Shown piece after piece: positions 8,355 to 15,547 of a stretch of 20,377 bases of DNA. The notes under the pieces were generated by a model that saw only the letters and a list, made by a program, of their open reading frames with translations, made no database searches and had not been told where the DNA came from. Numbering within the stretch: position 1 is the stretch's first letter; each line of letters begins with the position of its first letter. Both the position numbers and the translations under genes were made by a program. The DNA comes from DATFLS01 sp964413425 (GTDB taxonomy: Bacteria > Fidelibacterota > JAANXI01): contig CAYPST010000076.1 in assembly GCA_964413425.1 (NCBI GenBank), forward strand, positions 1-20,377, read 5' to 3'.

Positions 8355-8458
8355 TGGAATATTGAAGTTTTGAGTATTGGGTATTGGATATTGATTCTTG
8401 AAATCTTGATTTCTTGTCTCTTTTGCACTTTTGAATTTTGGAATATTGGAATTTTGAA
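8355..8458. repeat. ATTGG/TTTTGAA low-complexity repeat block
   Basis: About 100 bp of imperfect units such as GGAATATTGAA, GGGTATTGGATATTG and TTGAAATCTTGATTTC. It ends directly against the peptidase stop codon (8459). It has no coding character. Confidence 0.75.
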
Positions 8459-9721
8459 TTACCCTCCCGCCATTTCCTCGAGCTCATCCACCTCTTTCGG
8501 AATGGATGCGGACAGCACCTCATGGCCATCCTCCGTGACCAGAAGATCGTCCTCGATGCGGACCCCGAGCGCCTCCTCCCGGATATAAATGCCAGGTTCG
8601 ATAGTGAGCACACATCCGGGCTCCAGTGCTCCGGTGTAGGTGCCGGCATCATGGGCATCCAGTCCCAGGAAATGACTCACTCTGTGCATATAATATTTGC
8701 TCACTTCTTCTCTGGCACCAATCAATTCCAGATCAATGAGCTTGTCTCCAATCAGGTCTCTGGCCTTTCGATTTAATTCATCCACATGGATACCTGGTTG
8801 CACGGACCGGATCAGCGACTTCTGGACATCCAGGACTGCCTGGTACACCGCACGCTGCCGGTCGGCAAACCGGCCGTTCACCGGGATAGTTCGTGTAATA
8901 TCAGCACAATAGTGCAGAAATTTCGCACCCACATCGGTGAGAAGCAGCGCGCCGTCTTCCATTTTTGCATCATTATCCACATAATGCAACACAGTGGAAT
9001 TCAATCCGGAGGCAACAATCGGCTCGAAGGCATAATTCCGGGCGCCGTTCCGGATGAAGTGGTACGCAAGAACGGCTTCCAGCTGGTATTCCCAGAGATC
9101 CGCCTGGCAGTCCCTCCACAGAGCCCGCAGGGCTTCCCCGGTGATCTCCACTGCCTTGCGGATCAAGGTGATTTCCGGAGGCGATTTGATACGCCGCAGA
9201 TCAGTCAGAATGGGATTGGCTTTTTGAATCCGGAGACCCGGGAGTTGGGTCTGCACCTTCCTTCTGAAGTCCCCGCTTTTTGAGGTGGGATACCGAAATC
9301 CCTCATCTTCATAGTCGGTATAAAGGTACTCCAGCGGTTCCTGCTCGGTGATGAATTTTCCTTCGAAGTCCTCTATATACTGTACTTTTTCGACACCGGT
9401 AATCTCACTCACCTCCTCCTTGTCCGGCATTGTACCGGTCCAGACCTCCCGGTTCGGATCGGGTTCCGGAATGAACAACGTCTCCCGTTCCTCATTCCGG
9501 CTCTCCGGATGGAGCATGAGTATGCAGCCGGGATCTTCGATGCCGGTCAGATAAAAAAAGTTGGGAGACTGTATAAAATGATGAAATTGGTCGGCACTCA
9601 CAATCACCGGTTCGGCCGCGTGAAACACGGCAATACTGCCCTGATCCATCTGCTGCATGAATCTTCGGCGATTCTCCCGGAAAAAATCCGCGGGGAGCCA
9701 CTGCTGCACATCAAGGTTCAC
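8459..9721 (-). CDS. pepP: Xaa-Pro aminopeptidase (M24B, aminopeptidase P)
   Basis: This 420-residue cytoplasmic metallopeptidase removes an N-terminal residue next to proline. The aminopeptidase P N-terminal domain spans roughly 1-170 (FFYLTGIEDPG at 55-65). The pita-bread catalytic domain follows, with all five dimetal ligands: D263 (LTDVGA), D274 (ADITR), H350 (SHFLGLDAHD), E375 (TIEPGIYI) and E390 (RIEDD). H246 in LHYVDND matches the proton-shuttle position. Length fits bacterial PepP (about 440). The start is a GTG, with AGGGG seven bases upstream as a ribosome binding site. The next gene upstream is a proline dehydrogenase, which suggests a peptide-proline utilisation pair, although 403 bp separate them, so they need not be cotranscribed. 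Confidence 0.93.
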   Translation of the reverse strand: MNLDVQQWLPADFFRENRRRFMQQMDQGSIAVFHAAEPVIVSADQFHHFIQSPNFFYLTGIEDPGCILMLHPESRNEERETLFIPEPDPNREVWTGTMPDKEEVSEITGVEKVQYIEDFEGKFITEQEPLEYLYTDYEDEGFRYPTSKSGDFRRKVQTQLPGLRIQKANPILTDLRRIKSPPEITLIRKAVEITGEALRALWRDCQADLWEYQLEAVLAYHFIRNGARNYAFEPIVASGLNSTVLHYVDNDAKMEDGALLLTDVGAKFLHYCADITRTIPVNGRFADRQRAVYQAVLDVQKSLIRSVQPGIHVDELNRKARDLIGDKLIDLELIGAREEVSKYYMHRVSHFLGLDAHDAGTYTGALEPGCVLTIEPGIYIREEALGVRIEDDLLVTEDGHEVLSASIPKEVDELEEMAGG

Positions 9722-9766
9722 TGGTTACCCCTTTCTGATTTCCTTTTGTTTATGGTTCATTGGCAG

Positions 9767-9784
9767 CTGTCAATAGTCAATTGT
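9767..9784. repeat. TGTCAATTG-type short-period repeat (copy 2)
   Basis: CTGTCAATAGTCAATTG resembles the blocks at 8060-8091 and 17571-17600. Confidence 0.55.
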
Positions 9785-9804
9785 TTGAAGTGAACAGTGA
9801 GAAG

Positions 9805-9827
9805 GTCCCGGAGGGACTCCTTTGGAG
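9805..9827. repeat. Two back-to-back hairpins
   Basis: GTCCC-GGA-GGGAC is followed directly by CTCC-TTT-GGAG, sharing one base. Both stems are perfect. Neither is followed by a T-run, so this looks more like a dispersed structured repeat than a terminator. Confidence 0.55.
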
Positions 9828-10060
9828 CAAAAGGCAGAAGTAAAGGATATCAACGTAAGGAGCCATACGGTACTCGTAGAGTAGCCCAGAGCCCGATGCA
9901 TACAGGTTGTGTACCATATGCTGTGAGAATATGGAATAACGGTAAAACAATTTTGTTCACCCGCAGCATGCAGAAGGTAACTGAATAAGGAATTGCAGTG
10001 GGTTCCCTGCTCCATCTAAAATATCCGATTACAAAACCAACCTTGAAGGGGGGGAAGGAT

Positions 10061-10124
10061 TTTCACTTCTCACTTTTCACTTCTGCCTACTGGATTTTTG
10101 CCTTCTTGAGTTCTTGAACTCCTG
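10061..10124. repeat. TTCACTTC and TTCTTGA short-period repeats at a gene end
   Basis: Tandem TTTCACTTCTCACTTTTCACTTC is followed by CCTTCTTGAGTTCTTGAACTC, ending against the proline dehydrogenase stop. The second part resembles 17641-17670, which also abuts a gene stop. Confidence 0.65.
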
Positions 10125-11045
10125 TTATCCTGAAGAAATCGGAGCATGTTTGAAGAAATCCTTCATGATGTAACCTGCGATATCCGGATTTTCTTTCAAT
10201 CTGCGGGAACTATAGGCATACCAGTCATCACCGAAGGGTATATAGATGCGGACAGTGTTTCCCTCTTCGACCAGCCGGGTCAGGATTTCATCAATGGGAA
10301 CTCCCAGCAGGGCCTGATATTCAAATTGGCTTGCGGGGATTCGCTTGTTCCCGATATACGTCCTGAAATGATCGATGAGGTACTGGTCATGGGTGGCGAG
10401 AGCCAGGTATTTTCCGGCATTCAGGTGCATCTTTCCGAGTTTGATGAAATTCTGCCGGATCTCCTCCCGTTCCTGGAAAGCGATCCCGGGTGGCTCATTA
10501 TAGATCCCTTTGCAAATACGCACGTTGGCGCCAAGCCGGATGAGCCGCTTCATATCATTTTCCGAGCGACGCAGATATGCCTGGATTGCGACACCCATCC
10601 TATCATAGATTTTTAGGCTTCGTTCAAACAGGTCCAGTGTGTCGGCGGTCACGCCGGAATCCTCCATATCGATGCGTATGAACAATCCGGTTGCCCGCCC
10701 CAGTTCAATGAGTTGGCGCAAATTCTCCCAGCAGAACTCCGTATCGATATTCAATCCCATCTGGGTGAGCTTCACAGAGAGGCCCGTCTTCAGCTCCGGG
10801 TGTCTCTGAATCTCCCGGATGAGTTCACGATAGAGCCGCATCGGCTTTTGCGTCTCTTCTCTGCTGGTGATCTGTTCGCCCAGGACATCCATGGTAGCCA
10901 GAAATCCCCGCCCGTTGAGTTCAGAGACTTTTTGGATTCCCGCCTCCAGGGTTTCCCCGGCGATATACCGCTTTGCCACCTGAGCCACGAGCAGTCTGGG
11001 AGCCAAGGGCATGAGTTTCACAATCAGCTTATTGAACCAGCTCAC
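10125..11045 (-). CDS. Proline dehydrogenase (monofunctional, FAD-dependent)
   Basis: This 306-residue TIM-barrel flavoenzyme oxidises proline to pyrroline-5-carboxylate, the first step of proline catabolism, and passes electrons to the membrane quinone pool. Family motifs are SVKLTQMGL (90-98), IDMEDS (125-130), QAYLRRSENDM (155-165), RICKGIYNE (176-184), ATHD (217-220) and the substrate-binding C-terminal YSSRRLKENP (278-287) with the Arg-Arg pair and Glu285. Length matches the monofunctional PRODH of Gram-positive and thermophilic bacteria rather than the bifunctional PutA. No P5C dehydrogenase is in the window. The start is a GTG, with GAAGGAG ideally spaced upstream. Downstream on the same strand is the Xaa-Pro aminopeptidase, consistent with use of proline from peptides. 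Confidence 0.93.
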   Translation of the reverse strand: MSWFNKLIVKLMPLAPRLLVAQVAKRYIAGETLEAGIQKVSELNGRGFLATMDVLGEQITSREETQKPMRLYRELIREIQRHPELKTGLSVKLTQMGLNIDTEFCWENLRQLIELGRATGLFIRIDMEDSGVTADTLDLFERSLKIYDRMGVAIQAYLRRSENDMKRLIRLGANVRICKGIYNEPPGIAFQEREEIRQNFIKLGKMHLNAGKYLALATHDQYLIDHFRTYIGNKRIPASQFEYQALLGVPIDEILTRLVEEGNTVRIYIPFGDDWYAYSSRRLKENPDIAGYIMKDFFKHAPISSG

Positions 11046-11215
11046 AGGCGCTCTCCTTCAGGTCATGAACAAACGGTTCTATATTCTACATTTTTCGCAA
11101 ACAAGATGGAGATAGGCTCCTCATGACATATTCCACCGAATCTATTCGGAGCGTTTCCCGGCAGACTCCCGGCGGTCCAGTGTGCCACATTCCGTATTTC
11201 TAACTCTCACCCAAA

Positions 11216-11245
11216 TTGAGCGATTTATTTCCATAAATCGCTCAA
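11216..11245. terminator. Perfect 13-bp stem-loop after the CPBP protease gene
   Basis: TTGAGCGATTTAT and ATAAATCGCTCAA form an uninterrupted 13-bp stem with a four-base loop (TTCC). It begins 25 bp beyond the protease stop codon and 171 bp before the proline dehydrogenase start. No T-run follows on either strand, so it is not a classical intrinsic terminator. It may be an RNA 3' stabiliser, an attenuator or a protein site. Confidence 0.55.
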
Positions 11246-11269
11246 CTTAGGTCTCAGGTATATTTGCCG

Positions 11270-14200
11270 CTATTCATCATCTCCCGGTTTGCGGGTATCT
11301 TCCTGCGAATCCAGAGGTTCGGCGGATTCGAAGGTCCGGATGGCATCCCGATGCCGGAAGGCATCCGCCAGCGTCCAGAACCACAACAACACAAATACGA
11401 CAAACACTACCATGCCCTGAATGATATACGGCTGACTGTTCTGATTATACAGGTCCAACCCTCCGGCCAGGCCCACGACACCGATCGGTATCATGATATA
11501 TCCCAGATAATTATTGCGGAGAAAGAATACCCAGACGATGCCCCACCACAGGAGCGGCAGAGCGGATATGCCGGCCTGCAGTGCCCACTCAGCAGTGGTC
11601 AGCGTATTCGGTGGGACCAGAGTCAGCAGCACCAGTATCACGACCAGCACCTTCAGAGCCCAGTGCATGAAATACCGGGTCCACAGAATAGCAAACAATC
11701 CCAGAGCAATGGCATAGATAGCACCACGAATGACCGCCGAGCCCACTACAGAAAATGCCGGGAGGTAGGTGTCGAGTACGCCGGGCAGCCCATCGATGGG
11801 AAAGATGGCGATATTCGGGAACTGGAGTCGGAGCCAGGTCTGAAGATGTTCAATCCCTAAAAATCCCAGGATGGCCATGGGCACAATAATCAGGGCATCT
11901 CTGGAAAACCGGTATCGCTCCGGGGCCTTCCAGGCCATGAGACTGCCGGGAAAGTATAATCGGTTGAGCGCCGTTCCGAGCAGCAGTAGACCTCCCACCC
12001 CGAGGCCTCCGATAACCAGATAGACGATCATAATGGTTTGAAACTGGCTCCATGGGATGGTGGTGATATACCCGCTGAGAATGGTATTCCAGTTGTTCAC
12101 GGAAAGGAGCAGACCGAGGACAGACCCGACGGCACCCACAATCAACGGGGTTTTCCAGGTGAAGGAATCCTCCTGCCGGATCCGCCGGATAAATAACACC
12201 AGCCCGCTGATACCGAAAATCAAGAACACCACGATACGTCCGATATTTCGTACGGTCCGACCCAGTGTCTGTGCGGTGCGTGTTCTGGTCCACTCTTCCG
12301 GAAGATGATATCCCCGGGCAAATCTGCCGATTGTATTGCCGTGGATCTCCATCTGCAGGAGCGGCTTCCCGTCATCGATACTGGGCCAGAAGGTCTCCTT
12401 CCCTTCAAAAGTCATGTTATAATCCAGCCGGTTCGGTCTGGCCACCTGCTCGACAGTCCGCAGCGCATAGTTGGTGGTATCGATCCCGCTGGCGATTAAA
12501 TAATTCACCGCAGAATCGACAGCGGCTTCCTGGTTCAGCGAATCACCCGGGGCCGCTTCCGGGAGCCTCTGCCGGAAGGCGACCATGTCCCCGGTATCGG
12601 GATTATATTGGATATGGTATTCTTTTTTCTCCAGCGGCTTATAATACCGGACATTCCAGACAGACGGGTAGAGAAATTCCCGCAGGATCCTCCGGGTGGA
12701 ATCCACGGTGGTGTGTTCCAGCAGATATTTCATGTTTCTGCTCTGGCCGGTCTCCTGAATGGTAATTGCCGCAATATACGCATCAACGGAATCCGTTTGC
12801 TGCGCAAGCCAGGTATCGGCTTTTTGCCGGATCTCTCCTTTCGTCAGCTTAACGTTCACGAAATCGGCAGGATTCTCCCCGGGCAGGAGCACGGCACAGC
12901 CCACCGCAACCGCCGCCAGCGATCCGATCACGATCCTCCGAAGGGAGAGTTGTTCATAGATGATTCGCAGTGGCTGCGGCGGGGATTTGGGTTGAGGCGA
13001 GGCCACGCCCTCCGCCTGGTTAATACACTCGTCAGCAGGCCGGAACCCCCCGTTCTTCATATACAGCACGACTGCTACAATCAATGGTACCAGCATAATC
13101 CCTGCGGAAATACCACCGGAAATGATGTAGTAGGTATCACCGCTGCGGAAGAGGAGGAACGCCGTATACAATGCATCCACCGTATAGTGCCAGATCAGGG
13201 TCGCAATGATTCCGAATCGGAGCATCAGTACTCCGATAAAAATCCCGGCGATACCGACTTCCAGGCCCCGGATATAAAACGGCTGATTGGGATATCCTGC
13301 ATGGCCGAAACCCCAGATCAGCGCAGGAATCACAATAGCCAGCCATCGTACGTTCAGATATTTTTCCAGGAACGGAATCGAGAACATGCGGGACATAAAC
13401 TCCTCAGACACTGCCGGGAAAAAGCCCATCAGCAGCACGAAGATCCATGGGACGGCCGTGTTCAGCAGGTCAGAGTATGGCACATCCGCCGGTGCCCAGG
13501 CCCCGAATTTGGAGGAAATCAGGTAGAATACGGTCTGGTATGCCATGAAAAAACAGGTCATGACCAGCCCGACCACCACCGCAATAAAAAAGCGTTTGGT
13601 TTGAATCCCCTTCGGCGTAAAGGCCCGGCTGAGACTGAGTTTCTCACCGTATCGTTCTCTGTACAGCGGCTCGGCTGCCGCAGTGAGGGCGAAGATGCCC
13701 CCGCCGGCGAGGAGAGCCTGCAGGAGCGCCAGTAAAATCTGCTGGGTAATAAAATCACCGTAGGCGTCCGTGGTGGAATACTGGTAGAGAGTCAGCGGCA
13801 GGGAATTCAGCTGGGAACCCAGCATCAGCACGGCACCAATCACGCCAAAGATAAAAGCCGTCTTCCATCGGACATCACCATGCCGGGACTTCTGAATCAG
13901 GATAATCAGCATAGCCACCATGGTAAGCAGCAGGAAAAACGAATCAACGATGCCGGTGGTGCTATTAGCCGATCGCATCTCCTGATAGTCGCGGGACCAT
14001 GCCTCGGGTACTTTCAGATATTCTCTGAATCCACCAAACTGTTCCCCCTGGATCACCACTTCGTACCGATACGTGGCATCCGTATCCAGCAGGTCGGTCC
14101 GTTCCCAGGTGAAGGTATGATCCGTGCGGTTGGGCAGGTTCTCCGCCGAGTGCTCGATGAGGGTGAACGGTTCGAGTGAGCGGTTCATTCCTTCGATGAC

Positions 14201-14692
14201 AAATTCTCTCGCCAGAACTTCCGCCTCCGTCCCGGAGAGGATCGCACCCTCCGCCTCTTCCGGGATGATACGTTGAAATCTGCTGACGGCACCCTGAGGG
14301 GTGACATCGACCTGATACTCTTCCTTCTGTTTGGACTGATACCAGCGATGACTCCAATGCCAGATCTTGACGGCATCCCCCATGAGCTGATTGGCTTCCT
14401 CCAATCCCACTTCCCGCTCCAGATATACCTTCGCCTGTGTATCATAATCAAACATGGAAGCATGCCGATATGGAGATATTTCCAGACCCTGAGAATGCAG
14501 AAACTGCCCGGCAATGGTTTGGGAGGCATCCCGATCAACATCGAACCGGATGTTCGCCTCGGGGAAGGCATCGTCAAAATATATCCAGGCAATGACCCCG
14601 GAGATAATGGCAATCCCGACTGCAATCCATAACAGCCGTTTATCTTTGGACGTCAGTTTTTGTAATCGCGTCTCTTCCATGGAAGTATCCAT
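11270..14692 (-). CDS. Giant CPBP intramembrane protease, internally duplicated, second half catalytically dead
   Basis: This 1140-residue membrane protein has two homologous halves. Half 1: a membrane helix at about 21-38, an extracytoplasmic domain at about 40-245, several helices, then a CPBP (CAAX protease and bacteriocin-processing, Abi) core. The core carries SEEFMSR (E430, E431, R435), H464 in FGHA and H502 in WHYTVD, the expected glutamate/histidine catalytic set. Half 2 starts near 585 and repeats the layout. PEAW at 229-232 matches PEEW at 798-801, and WKTAFIFGVIGAVL at 276-289 matches WKTPLIVGAVGSVL at 846-859, an offset of about 570. The region matching the CPBP core (about 930-1110) lacks the Glu-Glu and His motifs. 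Ordinary CPBP proteins are about 200-300 residues. The extracytoplasmic domains may sense or present a substrate. The ATG at 14692 has only an abutting AGGA. A second ATG at 14680 is possible. Confidence 0.88.
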   Translation of the reverse strand: MDTSMEETRLQKLTSKDKRLLWIAVGIAIISGVIAWIYFDDAFPEANIRFDVDRDASQTIAGQFLHSQGLEISPYRHASMFDYDTQAKVYLEREVGLEEANQLMGDAVKIWHWSHRWYQSKQKEEYQVDVTPQGAVSRFQRIIPEEAEGAILSGTEAEVLAREFVIEGMNRSLEPFTLIEHSAENLPNRTDHTFTWERTDLLDTDATYRYEVVIQGEQFGGFREYLKVPEAWSRDYQEMRSANSTTGIVDSFFLLLTMVAMLIILIQKSRHGDVRWKTAFIFGVIGAVLMLGSQLNSLPLTLYQYSTTDAYGDFITQQILLALLQALLAGGGIFALTAAAEPLYRERYGEKLSLSRAFTPKGIQTKRFFIAVVVGLVMTCFFMAYQTVFYLISSKFGAWAPADVPYSDLLNTAVPWIFVLLMGFFPAVSEEFMSRMFSIPFLEKYLNVRWLAIVIPALIWGFGHAGYPNQPFYIRGLEVGIAGIFIGVLMLRFGIIATLIWHYTVDALYTAFLLFRSGDTYYIISGGISAGIMLVPLIVAVVLYMKNGGFRPADECINQAEGVASPQPKSPPQPLRIIYEQLSLRRIVIGSLAAVAVGCAVLLPGENPADFVNVKLTKGEIRQKADTWLAQQTDSVDAYIAAITIQETGQSRNMKYLLEHTTVDSTRRILREFLYPSVWNVRYYKPLEKKEYHIQYNPDTGDMVAFRQRLPEAAPGDSLNQEAAVDSAVNYLIASGIDTTNYALRTVEQVARPNRLDYNMTFEGKETFWPSIDDGKPLLQMEIHGNTIGRFARGYHLPEEWTRTRTAQTLGRTVRNIGRIVVFLIFGISGLVLFIRRIRQEDSFTWKTPLIVGAVGSVLGLLLSVNNWNTILSGYITTIPWSQFQTIMIVYLVIGGLGVGGLLLLGTALNRLYFPGSLMAWKAPERYRFSRDALIIVPMAILGFLGIEHLQTWLRLQFPNIAIFPIDGLPGVLDTYLPAFSVVGSAVIRGAIYAIALGLFAILWTRYFMHWALKVLVVILVLLTLVPPNTLTTAEWALQAGISALPLLWWGIVWVFFLRNNYLGYIMIPIGVVGLAGGLDLYNQNSQPYIIQGMVVFVVFVLLWFWTLADAFRHRDAIRTFESAEPLDSQEDTRKPGDDE

Positions 14693-14992
14693 TCCTGTTC
14701 ACAGCAGAATTCATGGATTCGCCCCGCTGCCGCTGAGCGACACTCTGTCGCAGGAAATCCGGGGATTGGATAATGCAGGTGCACCTGCCCCTTCTCCTCG
14801 CTTTACTGTCACTTCACTGCAGTATTATATCTACTGATCGATAGTGCCTCCAACTGCATACTAACTGAAGTCTGAAACACATTTCATATTCGATATTTCA
14901 TGTGAGCGCTGATACTCAGCCCGAGAGAATCTTGTGATATCCGCTTCTGACATTTTGCCTCTGCGCGTGATACTTATTCTGATTCACTCAAC
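14693..14992. other. Intergenic region between SelW-like gene and CPBP gene
   Basis: About 300 bp with no supported gene. A perfect 14-bp palindrome, GCAGGTGCACCTGC, lies at 14775-14788, 83 bp upstream of the protease start, and could be a regulator site. I see no convincing terminator after the SelW-like gene. Confidence 0.45.
14775..14788. promoter_or_regulatory. Perfect 14-bp palindrome upstream of the CPBP gene
   Basis: GCAGGTGCACCTGC is a perfect inverted repeat in the leader of the protease gene. It is a candidate operator by symmetry and position only. Confidence 0.3.
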
Positions 14993-15229
14993 TTATTCTA
15001 CCTGCTCACGAATCATAGCGATGATCTCGGCATCATCCGGGAACCGGCCTTGCTGTTTTTTGGAAAAAGCCAGTTCTTCGTTCAGTGTCACTTTAAACAC
15101 CCCTCCGCCTGAGGGGATGAGGGTGAGACCGGTAATACCGTTTCCGAATGTCTTCAGGATTGCTTGCGCCAAACTGGCGGCGTTGGGTAAGTAGTTTCAC
15201 GCGTTGCAGTACTCGATGCTGACATTCAT
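14993..15229 (-). CDS. selW: SelW/Rdx-family selenoprotein with in-frame UGA (selenocysteine)
   Basis: This is a 78-residue thioredoxin-fold protein of the SelW/SelT/SelH (Rdx) family, probably a small cytoplasmic redox protein. It begins MNVSIEYCNA, then an in-frame TGA (15197-15199, codon 11), then NYLPNAASLAQAIL, and ends at TAA (14993-14995). The TGA sits exactly where the second residue of the family CxxC/CxxU motif belongs (Cys8, Sec11). After it the same frame keeps the family pattern: an amphipathic helix, GGGVFKV at 41-47, FSKKQQGRFP at 55-64 and a C-terminal helix. AGGAG six bases before the ATG is a good ribosome binding site. Downstream of the UGA, GCCGCC-AGTTT-GGCGC can form a short GC-rich hairpin. 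Its loop begins about 22 bases after the UGA, with G second in the loop, within bacterial SECIS rules. TGA is a normal stop elsewhere here, so code reassignment is unlikely. A TGC-to-TGA pseudogene is the alternative. Confidence 0.85.
15163..15196 (-). promoter_or_regulatory. Candidate bacterial SECIS hairpin after the UGA codon
   Basis: In the mRNA, the bases just after the UGA contain CGCC-AGUUU-GGCG, or alternatively GC(C)GCC-AGUUU-GGCGC with a bulged C. A possible CUU/AAG outer pairing exists across an asymmetric internal loop. Loop distance from the UGA and the G at the second loop position fit the published bacterial SECIS consensus. The stem is short, so this is supporting rather than decisive evidence. 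Confidence 0.5.
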
Positions 15230-15390
15230 CCCTGTCTCCTCAGTCTATGGCTCTTGTTTGGTGTTTCCAACGATGCTTAATATAGCAAAGGGAACCTGAA
15301 ATAAAAATTCCGAAATCCGTATCTCCTGATGCACAACAGGTTTGAAGAACAAAAGAGTTCGAATATCCCTTTTCACTTCAAAAAATTGCA

Positions 15391-15461
15391 CACAGCCTGC
15401 CCCGATTACGAACTTCCCAAATCTGTGATTTGGTGAAGTTGGGTCTATCGGGGATGAACAC
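15391..15461 (-). repeat. Hairpin repeat element, long nested-loop copy
   Basis: Read on the minus strand: GTGTTCATCCCCGAT, a loop of about 40 bases, then AATCGGGGCAGGCTGTG. The outer arms are the same as at 105-139 (right arm identical over 17 bases). The loop is itself a hairpin: AACTTC and CCAAATC pair with GATTTGG and GAAGTT around a three-base loop. The two copies share ends but differ in loop, as expected for a family of structured dispersed elements. Confidence 0.75.
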
Positions 15462-15500
15462 AGAAAAAACAGATAACCACAGATTGAAGGGCCGTGAATC
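15459..15500. repeat. ACAGATNACCACAGATT-type repeat next to the hairpin element
   Basis: ACACAGAAAAAACAGATAACCACAGATTG follows the hairpin element directly, and an inverted AATCTGTGT occurs just after (about 15496-15504). It is a style of short intergenic repeat distinct from the others in the window. Confidence 0.55.
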
Positions 15501-15547
15501 TGTGTACTATTCATTTTCAGTTTATCAAGCAATCAGCTCAGAGAAAC

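Larger units (their letters stand above)
7980..8458. other. Intergenic region of about 480 bp with two decayed repeats
   Basis: The methyltransferase ribosome binding site is at the left end. A TGTCAACTG-type repeat (8060-8091) follows, then about 250 bp of mixed sequence. The latter includes a 9-bp inverted repeat, GGAGTTTGG with CCAAACTCC, around 8265-8325. A low-complexity ATTGG-type block runs up to the peptidase stop codon. Open frames on both strands look like noise and contain repeat-derived residues. Confidence 0.5.
9722..10124. other. Intergenic region of about 400 bp with repeats and hairpins
   Basis: No gene is supported. The region contains a TGTCAATAGTCAATTG repeat, a pair of tight hairpins (9805-9827), an imperfect hairpin (9898-9921: GCATA/TATGC outside, GGT/ACC inside), and near the dehydrogenase stop a TTCACTTCTCACTTTTCACTTC plus TTCTTGAGTTCTTGAAC block. 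Open frames on either strand do not resemble proteins I know. Confidence 0.5.
15230..15547. other. Repeat-bearing intergenic region between barrel gene and SelW-like gene
   Basis: About 320 bp. The SelW-like ribosome binding site (AGGAG) is at the left end, and TATATT on the minus strand at 15279-15284 could be a -10 box. The nested hairpin element (15391-15461) and an ACAGATAACCACAGATT-type repeat occupy the right half. A 95-codon minus-strand frame crosses it but is translated from repeat DNA and is not credible. Confidence 0.5.

Noticed and set aside
9841..9990. Possible tRNA or group II intron remnant in the peptidase-dehydrogenase gap
   Set aside because: There are short hairpins, but no T-loop GGTTCGAATCC-like sequence, cloverleaf or domain V pattern.
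12608..13735. 375-codon plus-strand frame inside the CPBP gene
   Set aside because: It is antisense to a well-supported membrane protein gene and rich in His, Arg and Gln as expected for a shadow frame. It has no family match.
14934..15194. 86-codon plus-strand open frame
   Set aside because: It is antisense to the SelW-like gene, whose minus-strand translation matches a known family along its length.
15197..15199. TGA as a sense Trp codon (alternative genetic code)
   Set aside because: Other genes in the window end in TGA and use TGG for Trp, so selenocysteine is the better reading.
15245..15532. 95-codon minus-strand open frame
   Set aside because: Its first half is translated from the hairpin element and the ACAGAT-type repeat. 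The rest has no protein-like pattern.
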